Assembly: GCF_017809215.1 (NCBI RefSeq)
Contig: NZ_CP065424.1
Coordinates: forward strand, 832,001-896,000
Reading direction: 5' to 3'
From: Heyndrickxia oleronia
GTDB lineage: Bacteria > Bacillota > Bacilli > Bacillales > Bacillaceae_C
DNA length: 64,000 bases
Within the stretch, counting starts at the first letter, position 1. Each line of letters opens with the position of its first letter. Below, in pieces: positions 26,052 to 34,878 of this stretch. The notes beneath the pieces were generated by a model. It searched no databases, was not told where the DNA came from, and saw only the letters and a list, made by a program, of their open reading frames with translations. A program made the position numbers and the translations under genes.

Positions 26052-26945
26052 ATGCAAAGCAAAATAGGTTTTATTGGACTGGGAATTATGGGAAAGCCGA
26101 TGGCTTTAAATCTCATAAAAGCTGGACATACCCTTACGGTGTTTGATTTAAATCAGGAAGCAGTAAAGGCTGTGTGTGCTGTAGGAGCTATTGCTGCTCG
26201 TTCTGCTAAAGCGGTTGCGGAAAACAGCGATATTATTATTACTATGTTGCCTGCTTCAAAGCATGTTACGGAGGTAGTTCTTGGCGAAAATGGTGTCTTG
26301 GAAGGAGCAAAAAAAGGATCCTTAATTATTGACATGAGTTCGATTACTCCTGATGTTTCTAAAGAAATTGCTACAAAGGTGGCAGCAAAAGGAATAGACA
26401 TGCTAGATGCTCCTGTTAGCGGTGGAGAGCCTAAAGCAATCGATGGCACATTGGCAATCATGGTCGGTGGAAAGGTAGATGTCTTCAACCGAGCACTACC
26501 TGTCTTACATGATATGGGAAAAGACGTCACATTAGTTGGCGATAATGGATGTGGAGTAACAGCAAAATTAGCTAATCAAATCATCGTCAATTTAAATATT
26601 GCGGCAATGTCAGAAGCGTTAGTATTAGCTGCAAAAGCAGGAATTGATATTGAAAAAATGTATCAGGCAATTAGAGGAGGACTTGCTGGGAGTGCAGTTT
26701 TAGATGCGAAAGTTCCTTTAATTCTTGATCGAAATTTTGTAGCAGGTGGAAGCATTGCAATCAATCTTAAAGATATTACGAATGTGATGAATACTGCACA
26801 TGAAATGGGTGTTCCATTACCTTTATCTAGTCAATTATTAGAAATATTCCACGCATTGAAGGTAGATGGAAAGGAAAAAGACGATCATGGAAGTATTGTA
26901 AGATACTATGAAAAATTAGCAAATGTAGAAGTAAAGAAGGCGTAA
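26052..26945 (+). CDS. Beta-hydroxyacid dehydrogenase (tartronate semialdehyde reductase / L-threonate dehydrogenase-like)
   Basis: A 297-residue NAD(P)-dependent enzyme of the 3-hydroxyisobutyrate/GarR family. Seen: the Rossmann motif IGFIGLGIMGKPMALNL, the substrate motif DAPVSGGEPKAIDGTL, and the catalytic Lys segment GCGVTAKLANQIIV. ATG 26052 follows GAGGAGGAG; the in-frame ATG 26031 precedes that ribosome site and is rejected. It lies five bases before a DUF1537 kinase, the pairing of E. coli ygbJ-ygbK, so it probably oxidises a C4 acid such as L-threonate rather than reducing tartronate semialdehyde. Confidence 0.86.
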   Translation: MQSKIGFIGLGIMGKPMALNLIKAGHTLTVFDLNQEAVKAVCAVGAIAARSAKAVAENSDIIITMLPASKHVTEVVLGENGVLEGAKKGSLIIDMSSITPDVSKEIATKVAAKGIDMLDAPVSGGEPKAIDGTLAIMVGGKVDVFNRALPVLHDMGKDVTLVGDNGCGVTAKLANQIIVNLNIAAMSEALVLAAKAGIDIEKMYQAIRGGLAGSAVLDAKVPLILDRNFVAGGSIAINLKDITNVMNTAHEMGVPLPLSSQLLEIFHALKVDGKEKDDHGSIVRYYEKLANVEVKKA

Positions 26946-26950
26946 ATAAT

Positions 26951-28387
26951 ATGACTACTAATAAACGTTTATCCATAGATGTTCTTCAGGCAATTCCTGA
27001 TGTAGATACCTATAAGGTAGATGAGCTACTAAAAGTATCGCTTGAGAATTTAAATAAAAAAGTTATCGTTCTTGATGATGATCCCACAGGTGTACAAACC
27101 GTCCATGATATTTCTGTGTTTACTGATTGGTCTGTTAATAGCATTGAAAAGGGGTTCAAAGAAGATCAATCGATGTTTTTCATTTTAACGAATTCAAGAG
27201 GATTTACAGCTGAGGAAACGGAGAAGGTTCATCGAGAAATAGCGACCAATATTGTTACTGTTGCATCTAAATTGAATCGTGAATTTATGATAATAAGTCG
27301 TGGTGATTCAACATTAAGAGGACATTATCCATTAGAAACAAAGGTTTTAAAAGAAACAATTGAATCAGAATCGTCGATGACCTTTGATGGTGAAGTCATT
27401 CTTCCATTCTTTAAAGAAGGAGGACGCTTGACTATTAATAATGTTCATTATGTTCAATCTGATAAAGAGCTTATTCCAGCCGGAGAAACTGAATTTGCAA
27501 AGGACCGTACATTTGGTTACATGAAGTCACATTTAGGTGAATGGATAGAGGAAAAATCCGATGGAGAATATACAGCAGAAAACACACAATACTTCTCTCT
27601 TGAACAATTACGTTCTTTAGAAATTGAAAAGATGACAGAACAATTACTAAAAGTGAATCATTTTAACAAAGTGGTAGTTAATGCGATCGATGAAATCGAT
27701 GTGAAGATTTTTACGATTATACTAGTGAATGCAATGCAAGCAGGAAAGAACTATCTGTTTAGAAGTGCAGCTGCTCTTCCAAAAGTAGTAGGTGGTGTAA
27801 GTGATAAAGCCTTATTAACTAGAGATGAGTTAATGAAGGATAATAATGGAAATGGCGGCTTAATTATCATCGGTTCTCACGTGAAAAAAACGACCGAGCA
27901 GCTTGAAGAGTTAAAAAAATTAAGTGAAATTGCATTCATTGAATTTAACAGTCATTTAGTTTTACAACCTGATGAATTCAAGCTTGAATGTGATCGAGTA
28001 ATTGAAACTACAGAATCTCTCATTCGTTCGGGAAAAACGGTAGCAGTTTATACAAGTAGAACACGTCTTGACTTAGGTGAAGGAAAACAGGAAGAGGAAT
28101 TAAAGCTTTCCATTAAGATTTCTGATGCCGTCACCAGCATTGTAACAAGACTAAAGACTAGACCGAACTTTCTTGTAGCAAAAGGTGGAATTACATCAAG
28201 CGATGTTGGAACGAAGGGGCTACAAGTAAAAAGAGCAACCGTTGCGGGGCAAATTAGACCAGGAATACCCGTCTGGTTGACTGGTGATGAAAGTAAATAC
28301 CCTGGTATGGCCTATATTATCTTTCCTGGAAATGTAGGGACAAAAACAGATTTAAGAACAGTGGTAGAAACGTTAATAGAAAAATAA
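26951..28387 (+). CDS. Four-carbon acid sugar kinase (DUF1537 family, YgbK/OtnK-like)
   Basis: A 478-residue kinase. The N-terminal domain has LDDDPTGVQTVHD and SRGDSTLRGHYPLE; the C-terminal nucleotide-binding domain has AKGGITSSDVGTKGL and FPGNVGTKTDL. DUF1537 proteins phosphorylate 3-oxo-tetronate, D-threonate or D-erythronate at the 4-position. It follows the dehydrogenase by five bases and is clearly in the same operon. A ~97-bp repeat and a hairpin separate it from the permease gene downstream. Confidence 0.86.
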   Translation: MTTNKRLSIDVLQAIPDVDTYKVDELLKVSLENLNKKVIVLDDDPTGVQTVHDISVFTDWSVNSIEKGFKEDQSMFFILTNSRGFTAEETEKVHREIATNIVTVASKLNREFMIISRGDSTLRGHYPLETKVLKETIESESSMTFDGEVILPFFKEGGRLTINNVHYVQSDKELIPAGETEFAKDRTFGYMKSHLGEWIEEKSDGEYTAENTQYFSLEQLRSLEIEKMTEQLLKVNHFNKVVVNAIDEIDVKIFTIILVNAMQAGKNYLFRSAAALPKVVGGVSDKALLTRDELMKDNNGNGGLIIIGSHVKKTTEQLEELKKLSEIAFIEFNSHLVLQPDEFKLECDRVIETTESLIRSGKTVAVYTSRTRLDLGEGKQEEELKLSIKISDAVTSIVTRLKTRPNFLVAKGGITSSDVGTKGLQVKRATVAGQIRPGIPVWLTGDESKYPGMAYIIFPGNVGTKTDLRTVVETLIEK

Positions 28388-28443
28388 ATGCTGTTTCATT
28401 TGATCCCTTTACAAAGGATTCAGCGATTCTTAAGGGGATTGTA

Positions 28444-28540
28444 GCTCTTTTCTCAGTGAAATGACCGATGTAGCAGTTTTTAAGCAGATAGTTATTCGTT
28501 AAAACTTTACTTAAATAGCAACAATCTTTGAGAAAAGAGC
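28444..28540. repeat. ~97-bp dispersed element, copy A, with perfect terminal inverted repeats
   Basis: Bounded by GCTCTTTTCTCA and its exact complement TGAGAAAAGAGC (12 bp). The interior AAAACTTTACTTAAATAGCA recurs in copies near 46030, 52107 and 61422. All copies are intergenic, and no ORF is inside. MITE-like or a structured RNA element. Confidence 0.7.
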
Positions 28541-28570
28541 CAATTAAAAAGAGCTTTAGAAAAAATGGAT

Positions 28571-28610
28571 AGGGCTGTTACTAATGTTTCCATTCTTCTA
28601 GTACAGCCCT
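28571..28610 (+). promoter_or_regulatory. Leader hairpin before the GntP permease gene
   Basis: agggctgttacta and tagtacagccct pair with one bulge across a 15-base loop. There is no T-tract, and it ends 27 bases before the gntP start codon, near the ribosome site. Confidence 0.5.
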
Positions 28611-28637
28611 GAACCTTAAAGAGAAAAGAGGGAGAAC

Positions 28638-29957
28638 ATGCCAATTGTATATATTTGTATAGGGGTAGCACTTTTATTGTTATTTATGGTGGTCTTTAAG
28701 TTAAACGCTTTCATCTCATTAATAATTGTTGGTTTATTAGTAGGTATCATGGAAGGAATGAGCCCCACTGAAGCAATGACCTCTGTCACAAATGGCTTAG
28801 GAGGAACGCTTGGTAGCCTTGCTTTAGTTATTGGCTTTGGAGGAATGCTTGGTAAATTAATGGCAGATTCGGGTGGTGCTCAACGAATTGCGACGACGTT
28901 GATACATGCTTTTGGTAAGAAAAGAGTACAACTAGCAGCAGTTCTTACTGCATTTATAGTTGGAATAGCCCTTTTCTTTGAAACTGGTGTTGTTGTATTA
29001 ATTCCATTAGTATTTACTATTGCGGCTGAAGCCGGAGTACCTATTTTATATATTGGTATGCCTGTAATTGCTGCTTTAATAACGATGCATGGTTTCGTTC
29101 CACCCCATCCAGGACCAACAGCTGTGGCCGAAATCTTCCATGCAAACCTAGGAAAAACCCTATTATATGGTGTAATTATTGCGATTCCAGCTGTCATTAT
29201 CGGTGGACCACTGTATACAAAACTATTTAAAAAGGAAAGCTTAGAAGTCGATATTCCAAAACAGTTATTTAATCCGAAACATTTTGAAGAAGATGAAATG
29301 CCCGGATTTGGTATTAGTATCTTCACAGCACTTGTACCAGTTATCTTGATCGCGTTCCAAGCAGTAGTAGAAATCGCGATGCCTCATTCCGCCATTTTAC
29401 CAGCGGCTAAGTTTTTAGGGAATCCAGGAGTTGCCCTTTTAATTTCAGTGATTATTGCCATCTTTACTTTTGGGTTAAACCGTGGCAAAAAAATGTCAGA
29501 AGTTATGCAATCGATTACTGATTCTGTAAGCGGTATCGCGATGATCTTATTGATTATTGGTGCTGGTGGTGCCTTTAAACAAGTATTAGTTGATAGTCAT
29601 GTTGATAAATATATCGCAGATTTAATGGAAGGCTCTACGATTTCACCATTAATTTTAACCTGGTTAATTGCTGCAATCCTAAGGGTTGTATTAGGTTCTG
29701 CTACCGTGGCTGGCTTAACCGCTGCTGGAATCGCTGCACCACTTGTCGGTGCGACACATGTAAGTCCAGAATTAATGGTTTTAGCAACGGGTGCCGGAAG
29801 TATGACTTTCTCACATGTTAATGATGCTGGATTTTGGATATATAAAGAATATTTTAATTTATCAATTGGAAAAACAATTAAAACATGGTCAGTAATGGTT
29901 ACAATTATTTCATTAATCGGATTAGCTGGTGTTTTAATTATTAATTTATTCCTTTAA
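28638..29957 (+). CDS. GntP-family acid-sugar permease (YgbN-like)
   Basis: A 439-residue gluconate:H+ symporter family protein with about 12 membrane segments. Motifs: GFGGMLGKLMADSGGAQRIA, MHGFVPPHPGPTAVAEIF and GAGGAFKQVLVDSHVDKYI. Members carry gluconate and other sugar acids. It is preceded by AGAGGGAG. It lies downstream of the dehydrogenase-kinase pair, matching the transporter position in ygb clusters, though an inserted repeat and hairpin lie between. It faces the PucR-type regulator across a terminator hairpin. Confidence 0.88.
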   Translation: MPIVYICIGVALLLLFMVVFKLNAFISLIIVGLLVGIMEGMSPTEAMTSVTNGLGGTLGSLALVIGFGGMLGKLMADSGGAQRIATTLIHAFGKKRVQLAAVLTAFIVGIALFFETGVVVLIPLVFTIAAEAGVPILYIGMPVIAALITMHGFVPPHPGPTAVAEIFHANLGKTLLYGVIIAIPAVIIGGPLYTKLFKKESLEVDIPKQLFNPKHFEEDEMPGFGISIFTALVPVILIAFQAVVEIAMPHSAILPAAKFLGNPGVALLISVIIAIFTFGLNRGKKMSEVMQSITDSVSGIAMILLIIGAGGAFKQVLVDSHVDKYIADLMEGSTISPLILTWLIAAILRVVLGSATVAGLTAAGIAAPLVGATHVSPELMVLATGAGSMTFSHVNDAGFWIYKEYFNLSIGKTIKTWSVMVTIISLIGLAGVLIINLFL

Positions 29958-29969
29958 AAGTGGAGAAAT

Positions 29970-29996
29970 GGGACACGGGGTCTGACCCCGTGTCCC
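29970..29996. repeat. 27-bp GGGACACGGGG hairpin, copy 2
   Basis: GGGACACGGGGTC and GACCCCGTGTCCC form a perfect hairpin. It sits between convergent genes, and its last base is part of the stop codon of the minus-strand regulator. Confidence 0.85.
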
Positions 29997-32032
29997 TAAT
30001 TCTTTAAATAACAAGCTAGTTGAAGCCGTAATACATCTTCTGGATTTGAGAATGAGATATGGAGCTTCTCTTCGATTTTTTTTAGCCTTTGGTATAAAGT
30101 GTTCACATGTATATGTAATTGCTTTGCCGTTTCACCTGCTGAACGGTTTTGTTTAATATAGGTGAGAAGAGTCTTTTCCAAAAATTGATTTTGTTCCTTT
30201 TCGTTTTGTAAAGGCAAAAAAACTTCATTTATAAATGTCTGTAATTCTTCTTGTGATTGGTGAATAAAGAGACGATTGATTCCAATGTCCTTATAATGAA
30301 TCAAATCTGGTTGTTTCCGATGGTTAAGATAGGACAGTGCTTTATCTGCTTCGTTATAACTTTTTTTAATATCCTCGATTCGGTTATATTGTAATCCAAT
30401 CCCGATTTTAATCGGAAGATGATTTCCTTGTTTCCATTCCGACTGAAGTTGTTTTAGATGACCCGATACATCAATGGTATCTGATTGAGATTGTAGTATG
30501 ATAGTAATTTTATTGCGGAATCCAAATACAATAGGTGTGTATTCTCGAAATCTCTTCTTATTTTCTAAAATAAGTCGGTGGTTTTGCATATTCATATAAT
30601 GTATATCGTCATGGCTAGGAATTCCAATCAGTATAATTAAATAATACGCGGGTTGATGGATGCCAAGCTCAATCGCTTTAGTATTCTGGATAGATGCGTC
30701 ATTACATAGGATCAATTCGTGAAACAAATCATGTGTTTTTTGATAGTAAGAATCAACAACTGTTTGATTTCGAATCATCTCTAAAGCAATAATCGAACTT
30801 GCCTGTTCAATAATAAGTTTATTAATTGGTAATAGCCATTTATCTGTTACTTCGACAATTAACATCCCAAGAAATTGATTTATTCCAATGACTGGCTGAA
30901 GATAAAAGGTATTTTGCTTTCCACTTTGTTCAGTAGAATAGAATTGAGGAGCATCCATGCTATTGAATTTTCTCCGTAGCTCATTTATATCTTCTGAAAA
31001 CCAATGATTTGGACTTGAGTAAATGGAATCATCTGTTAAATCAATAATCACTAATCGGAGCTGGATCATTCTCCGTAGATCACTAGCAATCATATGCATT
31101 CCAGAACTTTGTAATGAAAGCTTCATAAATGTATCGTGAATTTCATCACGTTGGAGTAATAACTGATTTTGATGTTTAATGTTTTGAAATAAGCGAGAAT
31201 TAGTAAGGGCAATTGATACTTGATCAGAAAAGCTTTCTAGCACCTTTTTATCCTCAATTGTAAACAATGGTCGTTCTCCATTTTGGTAAATGATCAGGAC
31301 ACATAATGTTTCATTTTCTACAAAAATAGGTGTTGAAATAATCGATTGTAAGTTTGTGAATGAATAAGCATTAAATAAGTGTTGTAAATTTTCTTTCCGA
31401 ATAGACGAAGATTCATGCAGGATATCCTTTAATAAAGATAGAAACATTGTCCTTTTTTCTTGATAGGTTTTTCCAATAATTCCTTCGCCAATATTCATCC
31501 TCATGTTTTGAATAGACTCACTTGGTCCACCTGCCCATGCTCTTGGGAGTAGCGCATTTTCTTTCTCATCATACATCCATAAAACACCGAAATCAGCCAC
31601 CTGTATAACGGAAAGGGCATGCTCCAAAATGTTTGTTAATAATGTATCTACATTATCCAAATTAGAGATATCTCTAATGCTTTCCATCATTTTATGACGG
31701 ATAAATCGTTCTCGTTCGAGTGAGATTTCCAAATAATAGTTTATAAGGAGAATTTCTAATTGGTTGATTCTTTCTAATGAGAGATTAGGCTTCTCAACAC
31801 GTATAACAATGATAGATCTACTCTCATCATAGCAAAAATAAAAGTCGGTAAAGTCGGGATATTCAATCATATCGCGATGCACATCATGAAGGCTCGGAAA
31901 GGGTAATGGGAGTTCAAAGCCCTTTGTAGTGATCAGTGAAAATCGATCTTGGTATATACTGATCCAAATTTGAAAATAGGATTGTTCGCATGCTTCGACT
32001 AAGAAATCCTGTATTCTTGTTAAGGGATTCAT
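29996..32032 (-). CDS. GAF-domain transcriptional regulator with PucR-type C-terminal HTH
   Basis: A 678-residue regulator. A GAF domain (~residues 125-285: LLTNILEHALSVIQVADFGVLWMYDE, GEGIIGKTYQEKR, IISTPIFVENETLCVLIIYQ) is followed by a helical linker, a second sensor-like region (~310-430), a PucR/CdaR-type GGDEF-like domain (~440-590, containing KIGIGLQYNRIEDIKKSYNEADKAL) and a Fis-like HTH (SAGETAKQLHIHVNTLYQRLKKIEE) at the end. Such proteins activate purine or sugar-diacid catabolism. It is divergent from the MFS/AbgB-like unit and convergent with the GntP permease, so either could be its target. Confidence 0.8.
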   Translation of the reverse strand: MNPLTRIQDFLVEACEQSYFQIWISIYQDRFSLITTKGFELPLPFPSLHDVHRDMIEYPDFTDFYFCYDESRSIIVIRVEKPNLSLERINQLEILLINYYLEISLERERFIRHKMMESIRDISNLDNVDTLLTNILEHALSVIQVADFGVLWMYDEKENALLPRAWAGGPSESIQNMRMNIGEGIIGKTYQEKRTMFLSLLKDILHESSSIRKENLQHLFNAYSFTNLQSIISTPIFVENETLCVLIIYQNGERPLFTIEDKKVLESFSDQVSIALTNSRLFQNIKHQNQLLLQRDEIHDTFMKLSLQSSGMHMIASDLRRMIQLRLVIIDLTDDSIYSSPNHWFSEDINELRRKFNSMDAPQFYSTEQSGKQNTFYLQPVIGINQFLGMLIVEVTDKWLLPINKLIIEQASSIIALEMIRNQTVVDSYYQKTHDLFHELILCNDASIQNTKAIELGIHQPAYYLIILIGIPSHDDIHYMNMQNHRLILENKKRFREYTPIVFGFRNKITIILQSQSDTIDVSGHLKQLQSEWKQGNHLPIKIGIGLQYNRIEDIKKSYNEADKALSYLNHRKQPDLIHYKDIGINRLFIHQSQEELQTFINEVFLPLQNEKEQNQFLEKTLLTYIKQNRSAGETAKQLHIHVNTLYQRLKKIEEKLHISFSNPEDVLRLQLACYLKN

Positions 32033-32101
32033 TCCTTGTTTCTCCTTCTTATTTATGTATATTTCTCTATTAATAACACTTAAATTATATATAAACGAAC
32101 A

Positions 32102-32151
32102 TTGTATGAAAAGTAGAATAATTCTATAATTTCTTTATGCAAGCGATTTCA
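32102..32151 (+). promoter_or_regulatory. Promoter and cre-like site of the MFS/AbgB-like operon
   Basis: TTGTAT (32102-32107), a 17-bp spacer and TATAAT (32125-32130). At the predicted start point lies TGCAAGCGATTTCA (32138-32151), which matches the CcpA consensus TGWAANCGNTNWCA at 13 of 14 positions and abuts the ribosome site. Carbon catabolite repression is inferred. Confidence 0.68.
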
Positions 32152-32165
32152 GGGGAGTGGGAGAC

Positions 32166-33398
32166 ATGACAACAAAAAGGGAGCAAAACTGGAAGTATGT
32201 CATTATTACAATGCTATTTCTTGGTTGGTCATTAGGGAATTTTGATCGATTTATCGTCAATTTTGCTATTCTCGATATTTCTAAAGAATTTCATTTAAAT
32301 GGTTCCTTAACAGGAATTGTATTAAGTAGTTTTTTTGCTGGGTATGCGCTGATGCAAATTCCAGGAGGGTGGCTAGCAGATCGTTTTGGGTATCGAAAGG
32401 TAATTATTACCGCTGTATTTCTGTGGTCAATATTTACTATTTTAACAGGTGCTGCATGGTCATTTGCTTCAATTATCATCATTCGCTTTCTTTTTGGAAT
32501 TGGTGAAGGCGGATATTTCCCATCAGCATCAAAAGGAATTACGAACTGGTTTCCACATAATGAACGAAGCAGAGCCATGTCAATTATGCTGACTTCAGCG
32601 ACAATTATGGGAGTAGTTGCTCCTATAGTAGGTACACAACTTATGCAATTGTTAGGATGGCGCCAAATATTTTATATTGTTGGTGTGATAGGACTTCTCT
32701 TATCTGTAGCTTTTTTCTTTTTAGTAAAGGAGAAGCAGCAACCGAAACAAATGAAAATAGAAGCAGATTTAAAGGTAAAAGCTCCTCTAAAGGATGTATT
32801 AAAAACTCCGATGATTTGGAAGTTATTTATTGCCTATTTCAGTATATATGCAGTCAACTGGGGGCTGAATTCATGGATGCCAACTTACTTAGCAAATGTA
32901 AAAGGGTTAAATTTAACAGAAGTGGGCGTATATTCAGCAATCCCACCGTTTGTAGGGATCTTTGCCATGTTATGTAGTGGATATATACTTGATCGACTAC
33001 CGGAAGGGAAAGATAAGCTGATTGCAGCGATATTTGCTTTAATGGCTGGAGTATTTTTACTGTTAATGGCCATTTCTCCAAACCTTGTCCTATTTATCAT
33101 TTTTCAAAGTGCTGTCACTGTCTTTCTATCATTTAATATCATTTTAATTACATCGGTTCCACTGAAAATTCTCCCTGAGGCTGTAGTAGGAACGGCTAAT
33201 GGATTTATTAATACGGGAGCCCAATTTGCTGGTGTCTTAACCCCAATGCTAATTGGCTTTTTAGTAGATGCTACAGGTGGATCATATAATGCAGCATTTA
33301 TCATGCTTATTTGTTTTACTATTTTGTGTGCAGGAGCATTATTTATGATACGCCAGAAAAAACATTTATCTGTTGTTCAAACATCTACAGTGAAATAA
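32166..33398 (+). CDS. MFS transporter, anion:cation symporter type
   Basis: About 410 residues with 12 membrane segments. Loop 2-3 holds the MFS motif GGWLADRFGYRKVI, and segment 1-4 features (NFDRFIVNFAILDI, GIGEGGYFPSASKGITNWF) are typical of the ACS group that carries hexuronates, phthalate and other organic anions. ATG 32166 is eight bases after AGGGGAG; an in-frame GTG at 32157 overlaps that site and is rejected. It is 21 bases before the AbgB-like hydrolase gene and probably imports that enzyme's substrate. Confidence 0.86.
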   Translation: MTTKREQNWKYVIITMLFLGWSLGNFDRFIVNFAILDISKEFHLNGSLTGIVLSSFFAGYALMQIPGGWLADRFGYRKVIITAVFLWSIFTILTGAAWSFASIIIIRFLFGIGEGGYFPSASKGITNWFPHNERSRAMSIMLTSATIMGVVAPIVGTQLMQLLGWRQIFYIVGVIGLLLSVAFFFLVKEKQQPKQMKIEADLKVKAPLKDVLKTPMIWKLFIAYFSIYAVNWGLNSWMPTYLANVKGLNLTEVGVYSAIPPFVGIFAMLCSGYILDRLPEGKDKLIAAIFALMAGVFLLLMAISPNLVLFIIFQSAVTVFLSFNIILITSVPLKILPEAVVGTANGFINTGAQFAGVLTPMLIGFLVDATGGSYNAAFIMLICFTILCAGALFMIRQKKHLSVVQTSTVK

Positions 33399-33419
33399 AA
33401 GAATCGGAGGATACATAAT

Positions 33420-34868
33420 ATGAATTTAACAGAGAAAATTGCAAAGCTAATAGATGAAAAGAGTAATAATTATAAAGACATTAGCGATAAGATATGGGAA
33501 TTTGCTGAAACTAGATTTGATGAATTTCAATCAGCTGATTTATTATGTGAAGTTTTGCAACAGGAGGAATTTCAAGTTGAGCGAGGGGTAGCTAATCTTG
33601 AGACAGGCTTTATTGGAACCTATGGTACTGGAAAGCCAGTAATTGCTATTTTAGGAGAGTATGATGCATTAGCTGGCTTAAGCCAAGTTGCTGGAGAAGC
33701 AACCTATCAACCAATCATTGCAAATGGAAATGGCCATGGCTGTGGACATAATCTATTAGGTGTGGGAGCATTGGCTGGAGCGATTGCTGTTAAGGATTAT
33801 TTAGTTCAACATAAGCTTTCTGGTACGGTAAAATATTATGGCTGTCCTGCAGAAGAGAGCGGTTATGGGAAATCCTTTATGGCAAGAGAAGGGCTATTTA
33901 AGGATGTAGATATTGCATTTTCTTGGCATCCTGGAACGGTCAATACAGTGATGCATGCAATGTCTAATGCAGTTATTCACGCCCATTTTAAATTTAAGGG
34001 TCGAAGTTCTCATGCAGCAGCTTCCCCGCATCTAGGAAGAAGTGCATTAGATGCAGTTGAACTAATGAATGTTGGAGTAAATTATTTACGTGAGCATATC
34101 ATTGATGGTGCCCGAATTCATTATGCTGTGACAAATACGGGAGGGGTTGCTCCAAATGTGGTTCAGGCTGAGGCGGAGGTGACTTATCTCATACGTGCTC
34201 CTAAACCAGACCAAGTAAAGAGCTTGTATGAGCGTGTAGTTAAATGCGCCAAAGGAGCTGCTATGATGACCGAAACAACAGTTGATGAACAAATAGTAGG
34301 TTCATGTCATAACTTAATTCCAAATAAAACATTAGAAACTATTATGGATCAACATATGAATGAATTAGGTTATCCGGAGGTAACGGATGAGGATATTCGT
34401 TTTGCCAAGGACATATTCCAGACCTTGTCGGAGGAAGAAAAAGGAGCGATTGCGCTTCAGGTAGGAAATGATTTTGCAAGAAAATTAGCCGAAAAACCAA
34501 TTGCGGATTTTGTTATTCCATTAGCAAAGGAGCCTATCTCAATTGGAGGTTCTACAGATGTAGCAGATGTTAGCTGGAATGTTCCAACCGCACAATGTAC
34601 GACATCGACTTGGGCAGTTGGGACTCCATTCCACACATGGCAAGTTGTTGCACAGGGAAAATCGAATTACGCGCATCAGGCCATGTTATTAGCAGGAAAA
34701 ACCATTGCATCTACCGCAATTACAGCGATTGAAAACCCAGAGGTAATTGAACAAGCAAAAAATGAGTTGAAAGAAAGATTGAATGGTGAACACTATGTTG
34801 CATTAATTCCTGAAGAACTTATGCCTCCTAAACTATCTGTAATGAAAAAGGATGAAACATACGTGTAA
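33420..34868 (+). CDS. abgB: p-Aminobenzoyl-glutamate hydrolase subunit B-like M20 hydrolase (AbgB-like)
   Basis: A 482-residue M20 amidohydrolase very close in layout to E. coli AbgB: ILGEYDALAGLSQ, NGNGHGCGHNLLG, YGCPAEESGYGK(S)FM, FKGRSSHAAASPHLGRSALDAVELM, and SIGGSTDVADVSWNVPTAQC with TWAVGTPFHTWQ near the end. AbgB normally works with AbgA and AbgT. Here it is paired with an MFS carrier, and the AbgA-like protein lies 20 kb upstream. Alternative substrates (aminobenzoyl or indole-acyl amino acids) are possible. Confidence 0.85.
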   Translation: MNLTEKIAKLIDEKSNNYKDISDKIWEFAETRFDEFQSADLLCEVLQQEEFQVERGVANLETGFIGTYGTGKPVIAILGEYDALAGLSQVAGEATYQPIIANGNGHGCGHNLLGVGALAGAIAVKDYLVQHKLSGTVKYYGCPAEESGYGKSFMAREGLFKDVDIAFSWHPGTVNTVMHAMSNAVIHAHFKFKGRSSHAAASPHLGRSALDAVELMNVGVNYLREHIIDGARIHYAVTNTGGVAPNVVQAEAEVTYLIRAPKPDQVKSLYERVVKCAKGAAMMTETTVDEQIVGSCHNLIPNKTLETIMDQHMNELGYPEVTDEDIRFAKDIFQTLSEEEKGAIALQVGNDFARKLAEKPIADFVIPLAKEPISIGGSTDVADVSWNVPTAQCTTSTWAVGTPFHTWQVVAQGKSNYAHQAMLLAGKTIASTAITAIENPEVIEQAKNELKERLNGEHYVALIPEELMPPKLSVMKKDETYV

Positions 34869-34878
34869 TTCTCTTGAT

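Noticed and set aside
26153..26530. 125-residue minus-strand ORF
   Set aside because: Shadow frame inside the beta-hydroxyacid dehydrogenase gene; no start site or homology signs.
28880..29326. 148-residue minus-strand ORF
   Set aside because: Antisense to the GntP permease gene; composition mirrors membrane-segment codons.
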